From Desulfitobacterium chlororespirans DSM 11544 (GTDB lineage Bacteria > Bacillota > Desulfitobacteriia > Desulfitobacteriales > Desulfitobacteriaceae), in the NCBI RefSeq assembly GCF_900143285.1, contig NZ_FRDN01000021.1, positions 28,532 through 81,612 on the forward strand: a stretch of 53,081 nucleotides of DNA, given 5' to 3'. Numbering within the stretch: the first letter of the stretch is position 1; each line of letters begins with the position of its first letter. Below are positions 41,626 to 49,886 of this stretch, piece after piece. A model generated the notes under the pieces. That model saw only the letters and a program-made list of their open reading frames with translations. It was not told the origin of the DNA and did no database searches. Made by a program: the position numbers and the translations under genes.

Positions 41626-41820
41626 TCACCGGGTATTGGTGTCGCTCCCTTCGTGAGAGCGTGGATTTAAATATATGTCCACCCCTTCCCTAGCTTTCAC
41701 AGCAATCTTCAATTCAACGAGTTTCTTGCAGCGCTTACAGAGAATTCTTATGGACATCGACCCTTGAAGCTCATACTCAGCCAGGAGTTTGCCGCACGAT
41801 GGACAACGCACTTGATTCAC
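41626..41820 (-). CDS. Com-like zinc-ribbon protein
   Basis: About 64 residues. Two cysteine pairs (CPSCGKLLAE and ILCKRCKKLVEL) match the Mu Com family of small translational regulators. GTG 41820 follows AGGATGG; the longer frame overlaps the excisionase more than expected. It overlaps the excisionase-like gene by 44 bases and may be coupled to it. Confidence 0.65.
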   Translation of the reverse strand: MNQVRCPSCGKLLAEYELQGSMSIRILCKRCKKLVELKIAVKAREGVDIYLNPRSHEGSDTNTR

Positions 41821-42067
41821 TTTGCCATCCTCCTTCAACCGGCTTATTGATCTCTTCCCCCATCCACTGACGAAAAGCATCACGAGAGATTTTAATGATT
41901 CTTCCGAAGCGCCTAGCCGGAAAATCTTTAGTCCGGGCCAGGTTATAAATCTGGTGCTCCCCTACTTCAAGCAGTCCAGCTAATTGTTCAACGGATAGGA
42001 TCAAGGGCTGATTTTCCCATTTGATTTCAGCGTTTTTGGGCTCTACTGTGGTTTGAATTTTTTCCAT
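41777..42067 (-). CDS. Excisionase/AlpA-like HTH protein
   Basis: A 96-residue protein with a winged HTH of the MerR/Xis type (LSVEQLAGLLEVGEHQIYNLARTKDFPARRFGRIIKISRDAF in pieces, about residues 24-68). This family directs excision of integrated elements. It lies downstream of the Cro-like gene in the operon controlled by the switch region, the expected place for a regulated excisionase. Confidence 0.8.
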   Translation of the reverse strand: MEKIQTTVEPKNAEIKWENQPLILSVEQLAGLLEVGEHQIYNLARTKDFPARRFGRIIKISRDAFRQWMGEEINKPVEGGWQSESSALSIVRQTPG

Positions 42068-42108
42068 GAGGAATCTCCTTTCGCTCTAATAATATTGATT
42101 CACAAATG

Positions 42109-42327
42109 TTATTGTTGCCTATCGCCACCATACTGATTAAAAAAAAGAGTCCATTCAAAGTTAAGTGCCTTAGCAATCTTTTTGGCAGTATTCACACTAG
42201 GATTCCTAGAACCATTTTCTATTTGAGAATAAAACGACCTATCTATTCCGGCCTTTGAGGCCACCTCTTGTTGATTATTAGCGCCCCTTTTTTCTATTAA
42301 CCAAAGTCTAGGCTCACTCTTTATCAT
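42109..42327 (-). CDS. Small Cro/C1-type HTH regulator
   Basis: A 72-residue XRE protein with a single HTH (about residues 10-65, with VASKAGIDRSFYSQIENG). It is the first gene of the minus-strand operon, divergent from the repressor, the place of a Cro-like regulator in ICE and phage switches. Confidence 0.85.
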   Translation of the reverse strand: MIKSEPRLWLIEKRGANNQQEVASKAGIDRSFYSQIENGSRNPSVNTAKKIAKALNFEWTLFFNQYGGDRQQ

Positions 42328-42345
42328 CTATTCACCTCCATTTTA

Positions 42346-42449
42346 GTGGCGATATGCAACTATTTAATTTAATTATACGTTGCATATCGCCACAAGTCAA
42401 TGGTTTTGTTGATATTCGCCACATATATATCAATGTTGCAATTTGCAAC
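42346..42449. promoter_or_regulatory. Operator region of the divergent switch
   Basis: A perfect 15-bp inverted repeat, GTGGCGATATGCAAC (42346-42360) and GTTGCATATCGCCAC (42379-42393), with an 18-base spacer. Related sites are GATATTCGCCAC (42411-42422) and the palindrome GTTGCAATTTGCAAC (42435-42449). They fill the gap between the two divergent HTH genes and are the likely binding sites of one or both regulators. Confidence 0.75.
42372..42400 (-). promoter_or_regulatory. Promoter of the cro-like/excisionase operon
   Basis: On the minus strand TTGACT (42400-42395) and TATAAT (42377-42372) are 17 bases apart, and the operator half-site 42379-42393 fills the spacer. A repressor bound there would block RNA polymerase directly. 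Confidence 0.75.
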
Positions 42450-42475
42450 TTATAATAATAACAAGAGGTGATCAT

Positions 42476-42889
42476 GTGTTAGGGAAAAGACTCACTGAAT
42501 TAAGAAAAGGTAAACATTTAACTCAGGAACAATTTTCCTCATTAATAAATGTTTCCAGAGCAACATATGCTCAATACGAAATTGATAGAAGACAACCTGA
42601 TTATGAAACCTTACAGAACATTGCCAATTTTTATAATGTCTCAACTGATTATCTTTTAGGACGAACACATGAAGTTATTGGAGAAACTCTAATCAGTTAC
42701 AATGACCCTACAGAAAAAATAAAAGCCGCCATCACTAGCGATCCCGAATTGGCTGAGTTTTGGGAAGAACTTTCCCAGCGAGAAGACCTCCAGCTGATGT
42801 TTAAACAAACTCGTGACCTCTCTCCCCAATCCATAAAAAAGGTCATCAAAATCATAAAAGCGATTGAAGACGAAGAGTCCGAAGAATAA
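42476..42889 (+). CDS. ImmR-like repressor (Cro/C1-type HTH)
   Basis: A 137-residue regulator with an N-terminal XRE domain (about residues 1-62, ending STDYLLGRTHE) and a C-terminal part for dimerisation. GTG 42476 follows AAGAGGTGAT; a TATAAT lies at 42451-42456. Together with the downstream metallopeptidase it matches the ImmR-ImmA plan of ICEBs1, in which the repressor keeps the element integrated. Confidence 0.85.
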   Translation: MLGKRLTELRKGKHLTQEQFSSLINVSRATYAQYEIDRRQPDYETLQNIANFYNVSTDYLLGRTHEVIGETLISYNDPTEKIKAAITSDPELAEFWEELSQREDLQLMFKQTRDLSPQSIKKVIKIIKAIEDEESEE

Positions 42890-42966
42890 GAACTGCTCTC
42901 TTGAAAAAGAAGGGCAGTTCTTGTCATTTACACCAATTTCGACATAAAACATCAGGATGTGAGCGA

Positions 42967-43284
42967 ATGGGCATAATTATCGATTTCATGTACGAAAATC
43001 CTACAGAAGCACTAGCTGCTTATGATATCAGGGTTCATAGGGAGAACTTAGATGCTGATATTGCCGGCTTCGTCTACAAGTCCAGAAAAAATATCTACCA
43101 TATAGTCATCAACAACAACCTAAATTGGAGAGCTCAGACGGAGGTCTTTCTTCATGAGCTGTCCCATATTAAAGATGATCTTCCGGAGACCGGCTATATC
43201 ATCGGATTAGACATGCGCCATCATCATGTTGAAGAGCTTGCTGATTGGGCTGCTAAGGAAACTGCGAGGGCTTATGGATATTGA
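42967..43284 (+). CDS. ImmA/IrrE-family metallopeptidase
   Basis: About 105 residues with the zinc protease motif HELSH (near residue 60) and a third ligand region HHHVEELADWAA. It probably cleaves the repressor encoded just upstream to induce the element, as ImmA does. ATG 42967 follows AGGATG; a TTG at 42901 is in frame. It is shorter than some family members. Confidence 0.8.
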   Translation: MGIIIDFMYENPTEALAAYDIRVHRENLDADIAGFVYKSRKNIYHIVINNNLNWRAQTEVFLHELSHIKDDLPETGYIIGLDMRHHHVEELADWAAKETARAYGY

Positions 43285-43340
43285 AATAGAAACCCTCCAG
43301 AGTATTTCTTTTCAATATCATTTTTAAAAGGGAGGATAAA

Positions 43341-44477
43341 ATGACAACTTACAGAGAACAACAGGAGAATTGGGAAGAACAGTTTTTAAGCCCTAATGCA
43401 AAAAAATCTAAATATGCAGGACGCTGGCAAAAGGAAGAACCAGATGCCTATCGAACGAATTACCAGCGCGATATCGGAAGGATTCTTTATTCTGATGCTT
43501 TTCGCAGACTACGTTTAAAAACTCAGGTTTTTTCGGCGACAGGGCTTAATCAACATAATAGAACGCGGCTAACCCACTCTTTAGAAGTAGCACAAATCGC
43601 AAAATCCATTGCCCGGCCGTTAAATCTTAATACTGACTTAACGGAAGCCATTGCATTAGGTCACGATCTTGGGCACACTCCTTTCGGCCATGCCGGAGAA
43701 GACGCTTTGCAAAAATGCTTAGAAGGAATAACGACATTTAACCATAATGCGCAAAGCGTATGGATTCTCCAGAAAACCCTATGCCACAGAAAAAATCTCC
43801 AAGGAAAACCATATCCTGGATTTAATTTAACCTATGATGTCGTTGAAGGAGTCTGGAAACATACCTCTTATCAAAAAACTGTTGGAGAGTTTAAAGAGTT
43901 AGAAAATCTTAACCCTGAGCAGCCAGCTTCACTAGAGGGACAAGTAGTTGATATCTCCGACGGAATTGCCTATTTAATGCATGATATAGATGATGGCATT
44001 CGAAATAAGTTACTAAGGCTAGAAGAATTGAAAGACGTTTGGCTTAAAAACACGGATCTCCCCTTCAACGATAATTGGGGTCATGTCTTTATTTACGATA
44101 GTATTTCTTATAATCAAAACAAAGACGAAATCCAGTTCAGTCCACATGTCAGTGAACTCTATGAAGTCATTAAAGCTTTGGCCCTTGAAAAGATTATCAA
44201 ATCAAGTGCTGTTAAAGAAGCAGACCAGTATGGAAAGGATATCGTTTCAACGATATATGAATACTGCCTTCATCACCCCGAATATGTCTTAAACAAATTT
44301 GAACGCAGGAACCGTTACATATCCGACAAATACGGGATTGAAAGAGTTATTGTTGACTATATACAGTGGCTTGGGGATGAAACAGCAGAAGCTGTTTATA
44401 ACAAAATTATCAATGGTAAGTCACCTGAGTTTGAACCACATAAACAAATTTATGAAGAAGAAGTGGCTATTCTGTAA
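43341..44477 (+). CDS. dgt: dGTPase (dNTP triphosphohydrolase)
   Basis: A 378-residue HD-domain enzyme with the motifs NRTRLTHSLEVAQIA and LGHDLGHTPFGHAGE, which splits dGTP into deoxyguanosine and triphosphate. dGTPases can act in phage defence by draining dNTPs. Here it lies between the immunity genes and the integrase and is followed by a HEPN-like gene. GGGAGG precedes the ATG. The role in defence is inferred from context. Confidence 0.9.
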   Translation: MTTYREQQENWEEQFLSPNAKKSKYAGRWQKEEPDAYRTNYQRDIGRILYSDAFRRLRLKTQVFSATGLNQHNRTRLTHSLEVAQIAKSIARPLNLNTDLTEAIALGHDLGHTPFGHAGEDALQKCLEGITTFNHNAQSVWILQKTLCHRKNLQGKPYPGFNLTYDVVEGVWKHTSYQKTVGEFKELENLNPEQPASLEGQVVDISDGIAYLMHDIDDGIRNKLLRLEELKDVWLKNTDLPFNDNWGHVFIYDSISYNQNKDEIQFSPHVSELYEVIKALALEKIIKSSAVKEADQYGKDIVSTIYEYCLHHPEYVLNKFERRNRYISDKYGIERVIVDYIQWLGDETAEAVYNKIINGKSPEFEPHKQIYEEEVAIL

Positions 44478-44511
44478 TTCAACCAAAATATAAAATAGAA
44501 GGAGAAACAAG

Positions 44512-45333
44512 ATGGCTTTATTTAATGTTGAAACTACTTTTGACAAATCGCACCCACTATTTGATATTCTAGGTATTAACGAAAAAACTTTAAACATAAA
44601 CGGGATTAATGTTGTTTTAGGTAGAGAATTTGATAAAGATAACAAAATAATTCGCAATGTAATTCATGCTGAATTAAGTTCAGATTCCCTAAATAATGCA
44701 ATATCTTTATTCTCAGATGCCATAAAACAGGTTTGTGAAATGATTGTATTTTTAACCAACCACTTGGTAAAAATTAGTCCTATAAATTGTACAAATGCCT
44801 CTTGCGGTACGTCTCAAATAGAAAATCAAATTGATGTTACCGCACGTGTAGACCTGCCTGAGCCTTACATCGTTCTAGATAATATTGATGTGATTTCAAA
44901 TTCTAACCATCTGAAAAATGCATTCAATTATTATGAGTTGGCTATGTCAACTCATAGTACTAATGAAAGGGTTCTCTATTTATATAAAGTAGTCGAGTCA
45001 ATTATCGGCTATCCCGGAAAGTCTAAACAAAAATTTAAAGACGCTTTGAGAAGACTTGGAATCAAAGATGAAGATGAAAAACACTTTAAACAACTCTATG
45101 AGCTTAGGAAAATCAGAAATGAAAAGAATGTCGGGCACTCCGCCGGTGGCGAAATAAATGGAAATACCTATTACAAGGATGTAGAAATCCCAATGAATAT
45201 AGTTAAAAACGGAAGTATAAGTGTAGTTAAATTAATTTCAGCCACAATTTTGTATCTTTCACAAGGCAATGACATTAAAGAAGTGTTTGTACCAAAACAA
45301 AAAATGACTGCCCGTAAGAATTCATCCCTTTAG
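44512..45333 (+). CDS. HEPN-like protein (ApeA-type C-terminus)
   Basis: A 273-residue protein. The C-terminal third contains RKIRNEKNVGH, resembling the R-x4-6-H motif of HEPN RNases; the N-terminal part is not recognised. It follows the dGTPase by 34 bases with AGAAGGAG ahead of the ATG, so the two are probably co-expressed. A role as a defence or abortive-infection RNase is plausible but unproven. Confidence 0.55.
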   Translation: MALFNVETTFDKSHPLFDILGINEKTLNINGINVVLGREFDKDNKIIRNVIHAELSSDSLNNAISLFSDAIKQVCEMIVFLTNHLVKISPINCTNASCGTSQIENQIDVTARVDLPEPYIVLDNIDVISNSNHLKNAFNYYELAMSTHSTNERVLYLYKVVESIIGYPGKSKQKFKDALRRLGIKDEDEKHFKQLYELRKIRNEKNVGHSAGGEINGNTYYKDVEIPMNIVKNGSISVVKLISATILYLSQGNDIKEVFVPKQKMTARKNSSL

Positions 45334-45378
45334 ATTCTAAAGATTTCCAATATCTAAAACAAATCACATCCGGAACAC

Positions 45379-45406
45379 TTGTTCTTTTTTCAATATCTGC
45401 TATACT
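45379..45406 (+). promoter_or_regulatory. Promoter of the integrase
   Basis: TTGTTC (45379-45384) and TATACT (45401-45406) are separated by 16 bases. It would give a leader of about 140 bases before the integrase ATG. Confidence 0.5.
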
Positions 45407-45486
45407 TGACGTATAAAAAAACTGCCAGAGGTTCCGTGCTATTATGCCAGAAGCCCAGAGCATTAAAATTATCAGAGGGCCAAGAG

Positions 45487-45524
45487 CTCCGTATCTTTTC
45501 TATGGAAAAGTACGGAGTTTTTCT
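45487..45524 (+). terminator. Attenuator-like terminator in the integrase leader
   Basis: A 7-bp stem (ctccgta / tacggag) is followed directly by TTTTTCT in the untranslated leader of the integrase. It should stop most transcripts before the gene unless prevented. Nearby repeats of agagctcc (45483-45490 and 45529-45536) could form competing structures. Confidence 0.55.
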
Positions 45525-45555
45525 GTTCAGAGCTCCCCTAAATGGAGATGTTCAC

Positions 45556-46767
45556 ATGTCTCAAGAGAAAACCAAGCCAAAAAATCCTTCAAAGAAAAAG
45601 AAAGGCCAACGAGCCGATGGGCGGTTAGAAAAAAAATTAACCGTCGGATATGATCCACTCACCGGTAAGCCTATACGAAAATCTATCTACGGCAATACCA
45701 AGTCAGAGCTTGATGATAACTTGACTGATTTCAAATATAAACTCAAAAACGGTGAATACAATATTGCCATAAAAGAAACCAAAGATGAAACCTTTGGTGA
45801 GTGGCTTCTGACCTACCTACGCCTCTATAAGAAGCCCAAAGTCCGTCCTGAAACCTATACCGACTATGTAGACCTTTCTAAAAAGCATATCATTCCCCTT
45901 CTCGGACACTTTCTTTTGACCAAAATAGAAACCCTTACCCTCCAAGAGTTCTTCAATTACAAGGCAGAAAACGGCCGCATAGATGGAAAAGAAGGAGGCC
46001 TTTCAACTCGCCGTCTGCATATGATGTATCAACAAATCAATGGCGCTCTGGCCAAAGCGAAAAGGCTCAAAAAAATACCATCAAATCCTGCTGAAGAAAT
46101 TGAGCTGCCATCCCTCGTCTATCAAGAATTTGATACGTATTCCCCTGATGAAGTGGATCTCTACCTTGCAGCACTCAAAGAAGACCGGCTTTATGCCCTT
46201 TTCCTGCTGGAGCTGACCACCGGCCTAAGAAAAGGCGAACTCTTAGGAATCCCAGATCACTGCTTTGATCCCAATAAAGGAACCGTTAAAATCATCCAAA
46301 CCATCAAACGCAAGAAGCTGGATGGTGAAGAAAAGTCCAGGCTTATTTTTTCCGAGCCGAAGTCCACAAAAAGCAAACGCGAGCTTCCCTTGCTCCCAGC
46401 GGTGGTTAAACAAATCAAGCGTTTCCAGGCCATTAAGAGGCAAGAGAAACTTCTGTTAGGCCCAGAGTATACCGACAGCGGATTACTCTTCACAACGCCC
46501 CTAGGAACGCCTATAGAGCCACGTAACCTGAATAAGAAGCACAGCCGTATTATTAAGGCTGCAGGCATCAAATCAATCCGTATACATGATTTGAGACATA
46601 CTGTAGCCACAATTTTACTGGACGACGGAGAAAACCCTGTTAACGTGAGCAGCCTCCTGGGGCATGCTAAAACCAGCACAACATTGGATATATATGGCCA
46701 TAGTTCACTGGAAGGAAAGGCCAAAGCCGTATCCCGATTGAGTAATAAAATAAAAGCTGTAAAATAA
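45556..46767 (+). CDS. int: Tyrosine integrase of the element
   Basis: A 403-residue phage/ICE-type integrase. The N-terminus is basic, with an arm-binding region, a core-binding SAM-like domain at about residues 75-175, and the catalytic domain with Arg in TTGLRKGE, HDLRH, LLGH and the nucleophile in DIYGH. ATG 45556 follows GGAGATG; the open frame before it is leader. It is the gene nearest to tRNA-Gly and very likely drives integration there. Confidence 0.92.
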   Translation: MSQEKTKPKNPSKKKKGQRADGRLEKKLTVGYDPLTGKPIRKSIYGNTKSELDDNLTDFKYKLKNGEYNIAIKETKDETFGEWLLTYLRLYKKPKVRPETYTDYVDLSKKHIIPLLGHFLLTKIETLTLQEFFNYKAENGRIDGKEGGLSTRRLHMMYQQINGALAKAKRLKKIPSNPAEEIELPSLVYQEFDTYSPDEVDLYLAALKEDRLYALFLLELTTGLRKGELLGIPDHCFDPNKGTVKIIQTIKRKKLDGEEKSRLIFSEPKSTKSKRELPLLPAVVKQIKRFQAIKRQEKLLLGPEYTDSGLLFTTPLGTPIEPRNLNKKHSRIIKAAGIKSIRIHDLRHTVATILLDDGENPVNVSSLLGHAKTSTTLDIYGHSSLEGKAKAVSRLSNKIKAVK

Positions 46768-46883
46768 CCAGGTCATTGTGATATTCTGGTAGATAAATTT
46801 TTGAATGAATTGGTAATATTTATTGACAACGTTCATATAATATAATACATTGTATTTAAATATAAAAATAAGGAGTGAAGAAT

Positions 46884-47153
46884 ATGGCTCAAACAACACT
46901 TAACGTACGTATAGATGAATCAGTGAAGCAGCAATTTGACGCCTTTTGCACGGATGTGGGTATGAATTCTTCTGTCGCGGTCAATTTGTTTGTCAAAGCG
47001 GTTCTTCGTGAGCGCCGTATTCCCTTTGAAATCGCAGCAAGTGATGATCCTTTTTACTTTCAGGCCAATCAGGAGAGGCTCAAAAAATCCCTTGAACAAC
47101 TTAACACTGGTAAAGGAACTGTTCATGAATTGATCGAGGTGACAGGTGATTAA
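46884..47153 (+). CDS. relB: RelB/DinJ-family antitoxin
   Basis: An 89-residue protein with an N-terminal ribbon-helix-helix domain (TTLNVRIDESVKQQFDAFC) typical of RelB/DinJ antitoxins. ATG 46884 follows AAGGAGTG. It overlaps the toxin gene by 8 bases. The pair lies between the integrase and the attachment region and probably stabilises the element. Confidence 0.88.
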   Translation: MAQTTLNVRIDESVKQQFDAFCTDVGMNSSVAVNLFVKAVLRERRIPFEIAASDDPFYFQANQERLKKSLEQLNTGKGTVHELIEVTGD

Positions 47154-47409
47154 GGTTTGGTCTGATGAAGCTTGGGAAGATTACCTATATTGGCAGACAC
47201 AAGACAAAAAAACGCTGAATCGGATCAATAGGCTGATACAGGATATTGACCGCAACGATCATGCCGGTATAGGAAAGGCCGAACCCTTGAAGCATGAGTA
47301 CCATGGCTGCTGGAGCAAGCGTATCGACGAAACAAACCGCCTAGTTTATCGCATTGAGAATGGCCGACTAGAAATCCTCCAGTGCCGAACACATTACGGC
47401 GACAAGTAA
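47146..47409 (+). CDS. yoeB: YoeB/Txe-family toxin
   Basis: An 87-residue mRNA interferase of the YoeB/Txe family with WSDEAWEDYLYWQ, GKAEPLKHEYHGCWSKRID and the end EILQCRTHYGDK, including the catalytic Glu/Arg/His/Tyr positions. The GTG start lies inside the antitoxin end. It cuts mRNA at the ribosome in known cases. Confidence 0.9.
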   Translation: MIKVWSDEAWEDYLYWQTQDKKTLNRINRLIQDIDRNDHAGIGKAEPLKHEYHGCWSKRIDETNRLVYRIENGRLEILQCRTHYGDK

Positions 47410-47422
47410 TCGAAAGAAAAGG

Positions 47423-47467
47423 AAACCGATCGGAATCCATAGCATATGTGGGGGCTGGTCGGTTTTT
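47423..47467 (+). terminator. Terminator after yoeB
   Basis: A 7-bp stem (aaaccga / tcggttt) with a long loop and a T5 run, just after the toxin gene. Confidence 0.55.
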
Positions 47468-47523
47468 ATGTGCTTAACTATCTGATAGCTTTTGCCATCT
47501 GATACATGATGCGGTCATAGCAG

Positions 47524-47618
47524 TTAGGGTACAAATTGTACCCTAATTTGAATTTAGCTTCTTATCGTGTGAGTGCATTTTTTCCTTTTAAAATTAAAAT
47601 GTCGTCAGAATGTCGTCA
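47524..47618. other. Probable right-end recombination region
   Basis: It holds a 9-bp inverted repeat (ttagggtac / gtaccctaa, 47524-47546) and two direct copies of ATGTCGTCA (47599-47607 and 47610-47618), 11 bases apart. Such short direct repeats between an integrase and a tRNA are typical arm-type integrase sites. The exact attachment core was not found because the left end is missing. Confidence 0.45.
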
Positions 47619-47653
47619 AGGCAATTTTGGGCATAAGAAAACAAAAAGAAAAA

Positions 47654-47675
47654 ACGCTGCAAACCTTTGCAGCGT
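47654..47675 (-). terminator. Terminator of tRNA-Gly
   Basis: A perfect 10-bp inverted repeat (acgctgcaaa / tttgcagcgt) followed by T6 on the minus strand, 15 bases downstream of the tRNA 3' end. Confidence 0.8.
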
Positions 47676-47689
47676 CTTACTTTCATTGG

Positions 47690-47761
47690 AGCGGAAGACG
47701 GGATTCGAACCCGCGGCCCTCGGCTTGGGAAGCCAATGCTCTACCACTGAGCCACTTCCGC
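47690..47761 (-). tRNA. tRNA-Gly(CCC)
   Basis: A complete cloverleaf with acceptor stem GCGGAAG/CTTCCGC, anticodon loop TTCCCAA (anticodon CCC) and T-loop TTCGAAT. CCA is not encoded. Its 3' end points toward the integrase, as expected for an integration target. Confidence 0.92.
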
Positions 47762-47922
47762 TTAGAACAGTATTAATTATAGCAAAAAATATTAAACCGT
47801 CAAGTTTTTTTATACAGCACTTTAACATATCGCCAATTCTTGAATGTCGCTCAGGCTCCTGAGATGGTCATGGGAATCTCGACCATGGCAAACCCGTCTT
47901 TGAACTATTTCCGACACATACT

Positions 47923-48243
47923 TTATTGAGCTGTATGATTTTGTTCGTACTTTTTCCTTTCGACAAATCTACCCATTATGAAAGTGATTATGCCGACACC
48001 GATCCCCGTCTGAACACAGAATAACAAACTTTCGATTTCGCCTGGCAGCTCTCCGCCAATCCAGCTTTCCATCGGAGGTGTAAACCAGGGTTCATATTCG
48101 CCGCCTGTAATCTCGTCGACCATCTCGCTGCCCGCAGTGTCAGATCCTCCAAACTCTGCGCCCTGAAGGACAAATAGCGGCACAATGGCAATTAAAAAAA
48201 CAATCAGCAATAAAATGATAACTGTAGGTTTTTTACTTTTCAT
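47923..48243 (-). CDS. cbiN: Cobalt transport protein CbiN
   Basis: A 106-residue protein with two membrane segments and the conserved GGSD and YEPWF motif in the extracytoplasmic loop, as in CbiN of energy-coupling-factor cobalt transporters. Its start overlaps the cbiM end by 11 bases. It is the last gene of the cbi operon. Confidence 0.9.
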   Translation of the reverse strand: MKSKKPTVIILLLIVFLIAIVPLFVLQGAEFGGSDTAGSEMVDEITGGEYEPWFTPPMESWIGGELPGEIESLLFCVQTGIGVGIITFIMGRFVERKKYEQNHTAQ

Positions 48244-48994
48244 ATTTTAAGCCTCCTTTTAAAAAGCCAAGGGCAGTCAATTCAGATTTTGCGTATGTTT
48301 CAAGACCCATAATGATCAGAACGGTTAAAATGCCTTCAACAATAGCCAGGGGTACCTGGGTGGGGGCAAAAACGGTTAGGAATTTAATGGCGGAGGCTGC
48401 AACACCGCCCTGTGCGGATGGAAATGCCAAGGCCAACTGAATGCTTGTGACGCAGTAAGTGAATAAGTCGCCGATAGACGCCGCGAGAAAAATTCCCACG
48501 TATTTATTGATCTTCAGCGCCTGACACAGTTTGTAGATACCGAAGGCGACGAATGGACCGGCGATACCCATGGAAAACGTGTTGGCACCAAGTGTTGTAA
48601 GGCCGCCATGAGCGAGTAGAATAGCCTGGAAAATCAGCACGATGATGCCCAAGATGGCGACAGCGCTTGGCCCGAATAAAATCGCGCCCAGCCCTGTTCC
48701 AGTCATATGTGAACAGCTACCGGTGACCGAGGGAATTTTTAAAGATGAAATTACAAAAATGAATGCCCCTGCTATGGCAAGGATGGTGATCGATCTACGG
48801 TTCTCTTTTAATGTTTTCCTAATGGAAAACCAACCCGCCACTAAGAACGGTAGGGCTATAACGCCCCAAAGAATAGCGTATGTTGGCGGTAAATAGCCCT
48901 CCATAATGTGCATCGCCTGGGCTGACGGCGTGATCCCAAATAAGAGGGAAACGAGAATAGAGAGACTGAGAATAAATTTTTGGTTTCTTTTCAT
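48233..48994 (-). CDS. cbiM: Cobalt transport protein CbiM
   Basis: A 253-residue substrate-binding membrane protein. After an N-terminal leader segment comes the [10 protein letters not shown] motif, whose N-terminal Met-His binds cobalt in related CbiM proteins after cleavage. About seven further membrane segments follow. AAGGAGG precedes the ATG. Confidence 0.93.
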   Translation of the reverse strand: MKRNQKFILSLSILVSLLFGITPSAQAMHIMEGYLPPTYAILWGVIALPFLVAGWFSIRKTLKENRRSITILAIAGAFIFVISSLKIPSVTGSCSHMTGTGLGAILFGPSAVAILGIIVLIFQAILLAHGGLTTLGANTFSMGIAGPFVAFGIYKLCQALKINKYVGIFLAASIGDLFTYCVTSIQLALAFPSAQGGVAASAIKFLTVFAPTQVPLAIVEGILTVLIIMGLETYAKSELTALGFLKGGLKYEK

Positions 48995-49018
48995 ATTCTT
49001 TCCTCCTTGTATGTATTT

Positions 49019-49873
49019 TTAAGCTAAATTGCTTAAAACCATATCATGGTTCTCCAAGATTGCTTTTAGTTCCTGGGCGTTTTTCGGATAAGCCTGCGTG
49101 TCCGGCAGAATCTTTTTATCGACAAGCAGTTTATAGACCTCCAGCATGGCTGGCTGTTTCAAATTTGCCTGTTTTAAAATCTCCAAATTACAGAATATTT
49201 CCAGGGGCGTCCCATCAGCAATGATTTTCCCACCGCAGAAGACAAGAACACGTTCAGCCCATCTGTAAGTAAAATCCACGTCATGGGTGGAAATCAACAT
49301 AGTCTTACCTTCAGCGCTCAGCTTTAACAGCACTTCTTCCAGCATCATGGCGTTCAAAGGGTCCAGTGATGCGGTCGGTTCGTCGAAAATCATTACCTCT
49401 GATTTCATCGCCACAATATCGGCAATGCTTACGCGCTTCTTTTCACCACCGCTCAAATAGTGGGGCGGTCGATCCTCGAAGCCCGAGAGGTTCATATAGG
49501 CCAGAGCCTCTTGCACACGTTCAATGACCTCTTCTTTCGGAAGCCTTAAATTCATCGGGCCGAAGCCAACCTCCGCCCGGACTGTGGAGGCGATGATCTG
49601 ATTGTCTGCGTCTTGAAAGACGATGCCGATGTTTTTACGCAGCTCGTTCAGAGTTTTTTTATTGACGGGCAGTTCCCGATAGATAATTTCTCCAAGAGCA
49701 GGGGTGTAAACACCGTTTAAGTTGAGAAAGAATGTTGATTTTCCCGACCCGTTGGCACCCAGTACAGCAATTTTTTCTCCTGCAAAGATTTCCACGTTGA
49801 CACCGTCCAACGCGGGCTTTCCGTTTCCATAGACATAGTGGAGATTCTCCACCTTCAGAATTCTGTTCTTCAT
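49019..49873 (-). CDS. cbiO: Cobalt transporter ATPase CbiO
   Basis: A 284-residue ABC ATPase with Walker A GANGSGKST (about residues 39-47), signature LSGGEKKR (about 140-147), Walker B VMIFDEPTASLDP and the H-loop STHDVDF. It energises cobalt uptake with CbiQ and CbiMN. Confidence 0.93.
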   Translation of the reverse strand: MKNRILKVENLHYVYGNGKPALDGVNVEIFAGEKIAVLGANGSGKSTFFLNLNGVYTPALGEIIYRELPVNKKTLNELRKNIGIVFQDADNQIIASTVRAEVGFGPMNLRLPKEEVIERVQEALAYMNLSGFEDRPPHYLSGGEKKRVSIADIVAMKSEVMIFDEPTASLDPLNAMMLEEVLLKLSAEGKTMLISTHDVDFTYRWAERVLVFCGGKIIADGTPLEIFCNLEILKQANLKQPAMLEVYKLLVDKKILPDTQAYPKNAQELKAILENHDMVLSNLA

Positions 49874-49886
49874 AAAACGCCTCCGC

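Noticed and set aside
45379-45555. A longer integrase starting at 45379
   Set aside because: The extra 59 codons lie on the promoter and leader terminator, and ATG 45556 has its own ribosome site.
47536-47862. Plus-strand open frames over tRNA-Gly
   Set aside because: They are translations of the tRNA and terminator and include the ERKTGFEPAALGLGSQ-type pattern typical of false tRNA ORFs.
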